A DNA stretch of 64,000 nt, taken from positions 61,988,659-62,052,658 of the forward strand of contig CM049313.1 in the NCBI GenBank assembly GCA_026874595.1, written 5' to 3'. The translations under genes and the position numbers were made by a program. This document shows positions 23,505 through 33,655 of this stretch, piece after piece. The notes below the pieces were generated by a model. That model was not told where the DNA came from, ran no database searches, and saw only the letters and a program-made list of their open reading frames with translations. The DNA comes from Sipunculus nudus (lineage: Eukaryota > Annelida > Sipuncula > Golfingiida > Sipunculidae). The stretch's first letter is position 1, and each line of letters opens with the position of its first letter.

Positions 23505-23686
23505 TGCGGTGTTTCCGTTTTCCGACATTCCTTTAAGAAGGAAACCCCTGACTCAGACCTGGACACGCTTTGGGGTTTCATCCCGTCGATAACTTGTTAC
23601 AGTGAAGACATATTTCACTCTCAACCCAGTTACCTATTAACCTTATTAATAAATGAGTGTGCCAACACTGCAGACGATGTGGCTTA
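23505..23686. repeat. Old dispersed repeat, copy A (interrupted by a MITE)
   Basis: Aligns by eye with 24825-25012 at perhaps 65-70% identity. Shared blocks include GGAAACC(C/T)CTGA, CCGTCGA, GAAGAC/AAGACCTATTTC, TTACCTA(T)TTAACCTTATT and CACTGC(A/C)GACG, ending GGCTTA. The copy resumes at 24238 with TTACTTACGAG after the inserted element. Confidence 0.6.
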
Positions 23687-24237
23687 AGCCCCGGTCACAA
23701 CCCACCGTGCGTGTTTTGAGTCCGTACGTTTTTTGCGGAGGCCACGGCCGCCACGTTTTTCTGAAAACGTGGGGAGGGAGTGGCAAGAGTAGGGAGGGAG
23801 TGCGTCAACGCACGGCTGCGCAAGGTGTAAGCACGTGGCCCGTGAGCCTTTGCGTGCATCGTACGGTGCGCACGTGGTAAAAGAGTTGTACGTGCTTACA
23901 ACGTGCTTGTAACGTACGATCTTCGTGGGATTGCCACGTTGTCGTACGGAGGCAGTACTTAAACTTGTTGCTCACGTACAGTGCCCATACTCGCATGTTG
24001 TAAGTGCGTGCAAGTGCGATGAACGTGAGTTTTTCCGTCCGATGTCGGGGGTGAATCCGTAGCCCGAACGCAGCCCGAACGTAGCGAAAGTTCCTCCTGC
24101 ACTAAAAGTGCTACGGCGTGTCTGCGTGCTCCCAAATCCGTAGGCGGTACTCACCACGTACGGATCCCCAATATTTGCCCACGTTTTTGCAAATAGAGAG
24201 CACGCACTTGCAAGTACGGCGGGTTGGGACCACGGCT
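23687..24237. mobile_element. CpG-rich Harbinger-like MITE with TTA target duplication
   Basis: A 551-bp block far richer in CpG, with many CACGT/TACG motifs, than its surroundings. It starts AGCCCCGGTCACAACCC and ends with the approximate complement (AGCCGTGGTCCCAACCC read inward), giving inverted ends of about 28 bp. TTA flanks both sides (23684-23686 and 24238-24240). The related repeat at 24825-25025 has an uninterrupted GGCTTACTTACGAG (TTA at 25010-25012), which acts as a paralogous empty site. A TTA duplication with such ends is typical of PIF/Harbinger. No transposase is present. Confidence 0.75.
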
Positions 24238-24240
24238 TTA

Positions 24241-24635
24241 CTTACGAGCTACGTTTTAAGTGCAGGCATACTCCTACTAACCATGCATTTTGTGTGTTCT
24301 TGTAATATCACGATCAATGTAGAATTATTTTGCTTGTTTAGTTTATTCCTGGAACACATCAGTAAGCTGAACAGCTTCAATTTCTACTTTTCTTTTAATT
24401 CAGCTACTGGACAAGAAGTTTCTGGTCTTTGTCTTGGATTCCATGGACTTCGGCTGTGCGTTTTTCTGGTCTTTTTTTCATAATAATCTTATAGTATGCA
24501 AATTAACACTATTTCAACAAAGATCAAAAGATCTAGGTGAAACAAATGTATATTTCATATTTTTAATTGTTGTTTTAAAAGTATTCACTTTTTTTAAGAA
24601 ATTACGTATTTTTGTATATTATAACGTATAATTAT

Positions 24636-24639
<4 letters not shown>
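24241..24639. other. Non-coding stretch
   Basis: Right flank of the MITE, then AT-rich DNA. A 121-codon frame starts within the MITE and has no recognisable domain. Confidence 0.45.

Positions 24640-24679
<40 letters not shown>
24640..24679. repeat. (AT)n microsatellite
   Basis: Pure AT dinucleotide run of about 40 bp, followed by GTATATGTATG. Confidence 0.97.
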
Positions 24680-24685
<6 letters not shown>

Positions 24686-24824
24686 GTATGATTCTCCCTT
24701 TACCTTTGAAGGGTGGCGACATAAGGGATCCATATATACACTCTTTCGTGAACAATTTAAAATCCTGTTCAGACAAACTATATAGGGGCTTACACAAAAA
24801 TGGGGTTTGTTTTTGCAGTATAAG

Positions 24825-25025
24825 CTTTTCAGCATTTATAAACAGGGAAACCTCTGAATGAGACTTGGTAAATGCCTTAAGAATTTCTTTCCGTCGACAC
24901 CGTGTTAGCTTTAAGACCTATTTCTAGAACACTTATAAACCTCACAACCTATTTACCTATATTAACCTTATTTAATGTGTGCCCTTGCACTGCCGACGGT
25001 AAGACTGGCTTACTTACGAGACACG
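24825..25025. repeat. Old dispersed repeat, copy B (intact empty site)
   Basis: Counterpart of 23505-23686 plus 24238-24255, lacking the MITE. It preserves GGCTTACTTACGAG across the insertion point. Confidence 0.6.
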
Positions 25026-25570
25026 TCTAGCGAAAAACAAAAGAAAACAATACCTAATATAAAAACCATAATTAAAGATCAGGTAAGATAAGTTTAGTTA
25101 GGCCTAGATGATAAATATGTATGGTATACATATATACATATATTGTTAACAAAACAAAAGCCTTGTACCTTCTTTATTGAAAAGAATACATGTCCCTAGG
25201 TTGTAGTACGTGAACCTTAGTGTAACTTGTCTTTGTAATTCTTCTAGTCTTTATATAAAACAAAGTATTTTTTGTCGAATAGATAGTGCTTGGAGCTACT
25301 TGGTACCCCTAGCTCACAGTAGAGTTAGAAATGACCGTATGTAAATATTAACGGCCTTGAAGGCACCAACAAGAAATAATATAATATCTTAATATTTCTT
25401 TTCATGAGGGGTCTGAATCTGAACGGAACGTTATATTAACAGATGACTTTTGCTCTTCAATCGAAACATTTAAAAATCTGCACAGTCCAGTTATCAATAG
25501 TCGTCACTTTCAATACCGTCCGCTACCGGCTGCGTGAAAGTAAATGTCAACCTGTTTCCGGATCAGCATG

Positions 25571-25576
25571 TATTTA
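25571..25576 (-). terminator. Poly(A) signal downstream of the minus-strand exon
   Basis: AATAAA on the minus strand, about 40 bp after the TAA stop of the candidate terminal exon. Confidence 0.4.
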
Positions 25577-25613
25577 TTCTTTTCACTGACGGCGGGCAAC
25601 AGGAGCGGTGTTT

Positions 25614-25824
25614 TTAGAAGTCTACCTTTTCGACATCATATGACTCCGGGCTTTCCATCACTAAGAGTGTTTCCCAAGATTTGTATTCATTAGTTACGTT
25701 GAAGCCCCCAACACGCTTTAAGAATTTCATGGGGTGCTGCCAGGCCACTGCGCTGTTTACAACGGTTTTGTTACCCTGGGGAAGCCGTTCAACAAAGCCA
25801 AATTTCCGGGACATCTGCGGAGTG
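25614..25824 (-). CDS. Candidate terminal coding exon, unknown protein
   Basis: Minus-strand frame of 66 codons from the ATG at 25814, or a few codons more if an acceptor at TTGTAG (25825-25826) is used. A second possible acceptor, CCGCAG, directly precedes the ATG. The peptide is compositionally protein-like. It contains FGFVERLPQGNK, FLKRVGGFNV and an acidic C terminus ending EKVDF, then a stop and an AATAAA about 40 bp on. No family is recognised. Upstream exons, expected at higher coordinates, were not found, so it may be the last exon of a gene with distant exons, a processed fragment or chance. Confidence 0.35.
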
Positions 25825-25829
25825 CTACA

Positions 25830-28800
25830 AGTAAATGTGGCTCCCCACGTATAACTGCTTCAGTAAAACAGAAGCTTGTTAAAAGAATTCAGAGAATCTA
25901 TATAAAACAAAATACAGGTCCCGTAAAGGTCTCTTTCCCCCTTTTTCTATTGTGACTTCTTGTCTTCTATTTTCTTTTACATTATATGTATTATTTTGTA
26001 CGTGGACTTGTTAATTTTTATGATGATCGTCAGAAATTTCTGTCCATCTTTGATCAAACTATTCGAATATTACAGTAGTGTTTTTCATAACTTTAAGGGA
26101 ATGATAATAAAGCACGATAAGTGTCTTTATTATTAAGCTACAAAGTACAATGCATTAGACACCAAGATTGAAAGAGGTTCAAATTAAATACATTATGCTT
26201 TCAAATCTCGGGATCCTGCACGAATAATATTTCAAAATGGAGAAAAAGCTCTGATTAAACAGACTTGATGAAGAAGTCTGATTGGTTGTAGTATTATGGT
26301 ATTATACCTGTGTCACCATGGCAATAAATGAGTGTTGCTCACGCAGCTATATTTAAACCTTACGCTAAGTTAATATCCCTGCAAATCAAGGGATGACATG
26401 TTCACCGTCTATCAAACGATGGTTTCAAACAGTAAATCTTTTGCTCACCCACACGAACAAAGAAAATTTGGATTTAGCTCCGATTTATAAATAAAAACCA
26501 CATTTTGTTTCAGGCGTGTTCCATGCATGTATTTGCATGTTCCGAACAAGGTACCTCAGCTAATTGGTTTCAGCTGCTTTACCCGTCAAATAAGTGAAGT
26601 TAAAAAAAATGACTATAGTCGTCGAAAGGTTTCTTGCCTGCCTGGGACCGCGTCTCACTTGGATTATTTATGTTTTTAATTGAGCATTTGAAGACCACAG
26701 ACAGGTCCTAGAAAATCCAGTCGTTAACTTCACACAAAATACATTTACTTACTCCAGTTCTCCTGTGTATGGCATCAACATAAAGCTATATCATAGCTCT
26801 AAATAGCCAAAAGAATAGAGGGTTCATGAAATCAATGTGAACGTGACAATATACCAGATTTTAAAACTTTCATATTATACGTGTAATACATTTTGAAATA
26901 CTTTACCATGACATTTTGAGTTGGTTAAAAATAATGCATCGCAATTATTCTAGACAATAAAAATAAACAAAGCATTATATATAGAAAATATTGTAATATA
27001 TATCGTAAAGTATATTACATATCGTAATGTTTGTGGTTATGTTATATCTGGCATTGTGCCAATGACACTGACGTTTTCCTATAACAATTTAAATATATAG
27101 AAAATTAAACAGATTTTAAAGCCATCTCTTTTTTGTCAAATTGTTCCTTAAAATTTTATATTTGTGTAAGATTTGTTAAAAGAAAGATAAATGGACGTGG
27201 CGTCAAACGTTTGAAGATAAATCTTTCTCTTTAGTTTAACTATTTTTAGTACTCTCTCTCTCTCTGATCTGATAGATCAAATATGTCCTTACACCGTTTT
27301 AATGGCTGATTTTGCTTTTTAGATTCTTTACACGACATCATCTATACCAGCAGCTGCCAAACGACCTACGTGACTGCTTTGTTTGTGACCAATTAACTGA
27401 TACAAGTGAGTTCAAGATGTAGTCCTGTACAGACCTTTTATTTTGTATATCATAAGCATAATCAGTTTGATTTCTTGTATATTGTAGAAGGTAGTTATTT
27501 TGTTTCCGTGTTAAAATTATACACAGTCCTCTGGTTATCCTTACAAATTATTCTTTTAAACTAAAATTAACTTTGTCAGCTGAAAACAAACCCTCAAAAT
27601 TCAGGTTACAGGGTGGATACAGGTCCTTGACCACAGTATAGGTACCAAATATAGAATTTCACATATGTTCTACCTGTCGAGGGCGGGCGTTTGAAGACAA
27701 AAAAAAAAAAAAACAACAACAGTAAATAGAAAACCTGCATCAAAGTGGTTAAATATTAACCTTGTATAAATCTTCATCGCGCAGAATTCATTTAGAATCC
27801 TTGTAGAAAGAAAACAGACTCCGCATCCATATGCTTAATTATATTTATATAGGTATATATTAGGTCTTCTTGCAGAAGGGCGTTTTTTTTATCTGTAAAC
27901 CCGCCGAATACCGTGTTATGAATTAAATTTATTTTACAGGGGTTAGCCTAGATGCAAAGGCATCTAACTTAATTAACAGAAAGTCCCTCATCCCGCCGGC
28001 GTCTCTGAATAAAAACGTTCAAATACTAATATTACCTCCAGAGTTTAATTAGCTGCAATGTCGTACTGACACATTGTTTTACGGTTTTGAATTTTGAATT
28101 ATTCTTAGGCCCGTGCATATAAAAACCGGAAATCCAGAATGCTTTATAATTGATATTATTCATATTGTGTGACCACCTTCATCTTCATTCAAAAGACAGC
28201 GCTACAAATAGTCCTTAAACCTAATTTAAAAACATTCTTCATTATGTCGCCTCGAGAAAATAATGATTAAACATTTTTATTTTTAAATTCACATTTTTAT
28301 TCTGAGAAAGCTTACAATAACCCCCGCAATATCGGTCAAAATGTGAATTCTTTTTATATAATTTTATATTTTTTAAAATAAAGAATACATGTGTGCTTTG
28401 ACGTCTCAGTTTTCTTCTTCATCAGTAACCACAAGAAACGTCTTCAAATCTTTTTTTTTCAAAATTAGATGTTGGAAGATGAAGGTTTTACCGCAGGCCT
28501 GACTCCGGTAAGGATCTTTCTTGTCAATACCTACCAAGTTATACACCTTCAGGATACTCAACATTTTCATCAGTGAAAGAAATAAAAAAAGAAACAACTG
28601 TAATATCTGGTCTTGACGAAATTGAATGTTGGACGCTGATATTACCGCGTGATCCCCCTCAAGGACAAGCAATAATTAAGTGCTTATTACCGAGTGGGCT
28701 GGCATCAGAATTTCAGACGGCATGCAAGCATACACGCTGCAAACTTCTATTACATATCGTAGATGGAACAGTCTTTTTTTAAATTGGATGTTCTTTGGTG

Positions 28801-29633
28801 ATACAGATAAGTAGGAAGAGCAGCTGACTAAATGAACATATTAATATTTTATGAAAAGGATTGTACCTCCGGCTTCCTCTCAGGAAATTTACTCCCTTTT
28901 CGCTGTCGTACAATCTGTGGGTGCAATGTATTCTCAGCTTTGTCCTATGGTTTATTATAGCTACTGTTTTTCCCAATGCTGTTGGATCACAGATCGCCCC
29001 TCCGAGCCAGCCTACGGTTCGCCGTAATCCGTGGTAACAACTGGTGTTATCAATAATCTGCTTTAGGCACGCGGATACAATATAACACACACGCATTATA
29101 CCACAGTCAACTAGGCCTACACGCAGTATCGCACATACATCACACATCCACACACATCAAACACATATGCACATATTTCTCTCACCACGCATCTCTCCCA
29201 AATATACACGCATGTGTACGCGCGCACACGGAAGTGGACTTTCTCATGCGGCATACTCCAGATATATACTATAACAAATTGCTTATCAGTCAGTACATTT
29301 TAATAAATGACCGATAAGTGATCCATTAGTTCGCACGAAATAATTTTTGTGTATCACCGTAGCATCACGTCTAAATATAAATCCTAAACACCCTACAACT
29401 ACGAGAAACATCTTTGTAGGAAGTCACCAGAATTATAACGTTTTAAGACGTGACACGCTCCAACAAGATGTACACCAGACAAGGCGCTCTTACTCCAGAC
29501 TTTACCTCACGGGAAAATTTAATGATGTATAGTTTTCCGGCTGTACTGTATTAATATACTTGTTAACCTCTTGTTGATGGAGTCATAAAAGCTTACTCCC
29601 ATATAGATAATTTTACATGTATTAGTATATGTA
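25830..29633. other. Non-coding stretch, nothing strong
   Basis: About 3.8 kb without a supportable gene. It includes the diverged partner (27300-27490) of the 19205-19400 segment, a short CT run near 27253, and CA-rich low-complexity sequence around 29130-29230. The minus-strand frames at 28406-28672 and 28779-29153 have no recognisable domain. Confidence 0.45.
27300..27490 (+). repeat. Diverged partner of the 19205-19400 segment
   Basis: Shares the GCTGATT, TTTTTAGATT, TTTACACGACATCATC and GACCAAT blocks and the later GAAGGTA...CCTCTGGT stretch in the same order and orientation. Similarity is patchy, indicating an old duplication or dispersed repeat. Confidence 0.4.
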
Positions 29634-30291
29634 TACGGTGGCTGATTTAGGACTCAGAAAAAAAAACAAAAGCTGAAAAAAATTGTACAAAATGTGTGTT
29701 TCTATAAGAAGCTCATATTTGTTTGTATTTTTAAAATAAAAAGGTACCTCCAATGCATGCATGCAGACCTTATCATTTCTATTTGAGTGATTTCACAGCC
29801 ATGGCTTCGAATCCGCCGTACAGGTAGAATGTTTCAGTTTCTTTAGGCTTTGACATCTTCCTTACGGATTTGAATAATTAAATATTGAATTTATATTGTA
29901 CTTATCTTCAACTCGCCTTATCTTAGGGGATATACAAACTTTATTGATTTTAAATCAATTATATGGTATTACCGTTCTGTTAAACACAGTATACGTGGTC
30001 TTTGTTTTATAATTGCAATAGTTAGCACTCTTAACGTATACTGTCCATTTAACGTTGCTTTGCTTTATGTCAATTCAGCTTCGAATGATTTGTACAAGTG
30101 TGAAATTTTATCTCGAGTTATATACATATTTTTTCGAGGTATATACATATTTTTTTGGGCTTCCTAAATTTTTTTATGTGAGATATATATTTTTTTGCTT
30201 CCTAATTTTTTTTTGCTTCCTAAATTTTTTTGGCGTAATATTATGTTATCGAGATAAATATTTTTTCCTGTGTCCTAAATCAGCCACCGTA
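29634..30291. mobile_element. Mariner-type MITE with TA target duplication
   Basis: A 654-bp element (29636-30289) bounded by TA dinucleotides (29634-29635, 30290-30291). Inverted ends begin CGGTGGCTGATTTAGGAC and match for about 20 bp, continuing as CTCAG/ACAGG and A/T-rich runs. The right inner part (about 30120-30235) holds several GCTTCCTAAWTTTTTTT units and repeated TATACATATTTTTT. TA duplication with short inverted ends fits the Tc1/mariner group. No transposase is encoded; the 108-codon frame at 30055-30381 crosses the end and is spurious. Confidence 0.75.
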
Positions 30292-31358
30292 TATGTACGA
30301 GTATGGCATCTGATTTGTATTTACACTGATCTATACGATACAATTTGTATGCAAGGAACGGCATTTGGCTGTCACGTATAAGTGCCAGTTTGGCAAGTGT
30401 TGGCCACGATCTGAAATATGTTATAAACAGAGATTTTTTTTAGGATTATTATTACGTGTATACATAGAAGTGTTATTGGGCAATAGAAGAAATAGGGTAC
30501 AAACATTTATTTATTGTCTTATTCCTGATACAGGATAGATCTACTTGCATCTGTACAAACTGAAGTTCAACGGGGGTCACCATGAGGTTTTACCTCTGAG
30601 CGGTGACCCAACAAATCACACGCTGAGATTTACAACACCTACCTTTTTCCAAATATTTCATTTATATTGCAGAACTGACAGATAATACAACGAAAGGCTC
30701 GTAATAATTTCCGTCGACCTATAGTAAAACCTTGACAGGGGCACTATTTTGCCACGAACGGCGCCCTCAAGCGCATAATTCACGCGGAGTCCGGGTAAAG
30801 ACCACGTTAGTTCTCGGAAGCCATCTGCGGCGTTCTTACAATATTTCAATAATATCTTGTAGGAGACGACTGAGGGCCAAATAACCTTTTGATTTTACGA
30901 GCAAGGAGACGTGTCCCGCTGGTTATATTGGTCGCCCATCTTTTTGTTACTACTGGAGCGACATATCTGTCACGAAGCAATGTATTTATCAAGAGCAGTG
31001 GACTCTGAAACTATCTGGAACACCTTAGGGCCATCTTAACGCATCTCCATGGCACCGGGACTCCTTGATTAAATTCACATGAGCCAACAACACATGTTCC
31101 GCCTCGGTATTAAAAGAGAAGAAAAATACCAGAGATCTGTGCATGCAATATAACAATGAATTTTGTAGTCAAGTGTAACTGGTTCAGACTACCAGACAAA
31201 CCCCTTTTTGCATTGTGAAGAGACCAAATGCCCCTTACCTGTCATGGTTACTTTATATGGGTTTTCTGTTGGTACAAATGAAAGAATGAAAAAATGACAT
31301 ATGCGAAAGAAATATTGGCACATATAAGTCATTTGATGTTTCCATTCGTTTCCATTCT
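30292..31358. other. Non-coding stretch, nothing recognised
   Basis: No gene or repeat could be supported. Confidence 0.5.
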
Positions 31359-31390
31359 GGGGGGGGGGGGGGATGGGGGATGGGGGATGG
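31359..31390 (+). other. G-quadruplex-forming tract
   Basis: A run of 14 G is followed by ATGGGGG, ATGGGGG and ATGG. Four or more G-runs separated by 2-nt spacers meet the usual intramolecular G-quadruplex pattern. The open frame across it on the minus strand (31189-31650, 153 codons) reads the tract as prolines and is not taken as a gene. Confidence 0.7.
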
Positions 31391-33400
31391 TATGTTTGAG
31401 GGTGACACCATCTTTCTGTGACACATTTCTGAGAATTTTTATATGGTTGATATAGATACAGACGTTTCAGCCAATCAAATATGTTATAAGGTGGCGAGGA
31501 CTCACCCCCTGGACGTCCGAATTCTGGCTTGTAATATAAATGTGAGGCCGATCTGCCTATGTAGCCCCAACTGATCTGGGACAGATTTTGAGAAAAATGC
31601 ATGATAATATCTTTTTCATTCATTGCTAATTTCCATATCGAACTTGACACTGAGAGATTAAACTGCCAATCATATTTTTATTATGGCATTGAGCTGTCAT
31701 ATCCGAGATCGTGTTTGTATTCTTATAGTAGATATGGAAAGAACAGTGGAAAGAATCGGGGTGAAACTGGAGTACAGTTAAAGCTGGGATCGGCTGTCTC
31801 GGGCAATAACGAAGAAGTAGGTTTTCCATAATGACAGAGATCGAAAAATCAGCATGCTGAAATCGACACAGAAAAGGTTTGATAAACATACGAATTAATA
31901 ACATTTTAAATACAGCTGAGTAAAAGAAGATGATTGCTTTGGTAATTAACATAAAATGGTGGTCATACTTAAACCATTTTCTTCACGCTTCTGTTTTCAA
32001 TTAATGATAACAAGTTTTGACGTTTATAGGGATTTTTATCAGACAAACTTGTCAACAGAATTCACTCTTCAAGTGATTTACCACAAGAATTTGACCTTGC
32101 ACCAATACAGCTAATGGATTAATTATAATCAACTCACTTCATGTTCATTTAAAATACTTATATTTCTCGTATATTTATGTTACATGTAAAATGCTTCTTA
32201 CCTTGAGATAAAAATGAATTGTAGGTATCCCTGAACCTTCTGTACGGTCTCCCCGCTCAATATTTTCCCCAGAGATAGATAAATCAACTTTTGCTCTTTG
32301 TTAAGAGCATGGATAAAAAATCTGTTCAGCCTTCCCTGACCTATGTTCCACAGCCCAACAAATTGCCGTGAGCATCGACTCGGTATGTTTGGCGTTAACC
32401 CGCTAATAGCAAAGAAACTAATAACGCAAATCTAACAAATAGCAAACAAACAACATGGGCAAAACATGACTCCCTCAGAAGTGGTCAGAAACAGACACAG
32501 GTAACAACAAAGCCTCCTTGAAGGAGATAGAAAGGTGTATGTCAATGTTTGCAGCTGCAACAAGAACCATTAAAATGACAATGACTTTGGGCATTGCCCA
32601 GCACACGTAACGCAGTAATAGCAAGGAATCTTCGACTCATATTTTTCCATTTTGCCCTGGTTTCTTTTACAGCAACTCTGCCCACAATCCATACCTGACA
32701 ATCTCTTTCAGCGGAAGCACATTAAGTTTACAGGAAACAGAAGAAGCTTGGTTCTTGAGAAAAGTGGAGTTTCTTCCAAATAAATCAATTTTGCCCTTAT
32801 TTATTTATTTTTTTACAATGTGAAGGAAAGTGGCGTTCTTCGCCCTGGTAAAATTCGTGCTTCAGGCGGAAGAAGTACGAAGGCCGTCATTTGGCTGTCC
32901 TTGGGTCTAATACATGTAAGACAAGAAAGAAATACTGGAAGACATTCTGCAGCCTAATTTGCTCTCCTCCTCAGACATATTGACTCATGTAGCATGGCGT
33001 GAGGACGGTTATCGAAGTCTCTGTGTACATTTATAGACGCTGGATTATTCATTTAGTTTTGTTTTTACTTAAATAAACCTGATTAGTTCTAGAGGATTGT
33101 ACAGACATGGTTAGCCATCCCATCCTGAACAGTGAAATTCATGCATTATCTCTCGAATGGCATATTTTACCGTCTGTTTCCATAAAAAAAGAAAGCTTAG
33201 CCTTTGCTGCGTTCTTAGTCTCTTTTTCTTTAACCTTAGTAGTGATAACACCGTATGTGAGCAATATTGTTTTACTTTTACGATGAGAGTCATATAAAAT
33301 AACGCTGTTTTATAACGAATATATTGTACGCGAGAGATTTAAAATTCTTAATGTAACGAAGTGGAAAACGGAAAAAAAAATCAACTGAGTGCTAGTTATA
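31391..33400. other. Non-coding stretch, nothing recognised
   Basis: No supportable gene, RNA or repeat. Confidence 0.5.
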
Positions 33401-33655
33401 TACAAACACAAACATTTATTTTACATGGATTGTACAGACAGTAATATTTTAACTTATCGAGGCACTCTCTATGACTCAGGTAGTGCCGTTTTGTAATGCC
33501 TAGAGGTTGAATAAACCGGAAAACCTGGAGCAAAACAACGGCCGTGGACGGGCCACCAAAACCATACATTCTCATGACCATGCCGGGGATCAAACCCAGG
33601 TCGCCAGCGGAGAGAGCCTATCGTTTTTCCACTCTTTCCCCATTTCGCTATATAA
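33401..33655 (-). mobile_element. tRNA-derived SINE
   Basis: Read on the minus strand, it begins near 33650 with a tRNA-like head: A-box-like TAGCGAAATGGGGAAAG (33634-33650) and B-box GGGTTTGATCCCC (33585-33597), correctly spaced. The body contains TTTTGCTCCAGGTTTTCCGG, reminiscent of a conserved core seen in several invertebrate SINEs (TTTCCTCCGGGNNCTCCGG type). It ends in an A/T-rich tail with AATAAATGTTTGTG. TATATA occurs near both ends, but a target duplication is not certain. No function beyond retroposition is implied. Confidence 0.65.

Noticed and set aside
31189-31650. 153-codon minus-strand open frame
   Set aside because: Reads through the G tract as a proline run and has no recognisable domain.
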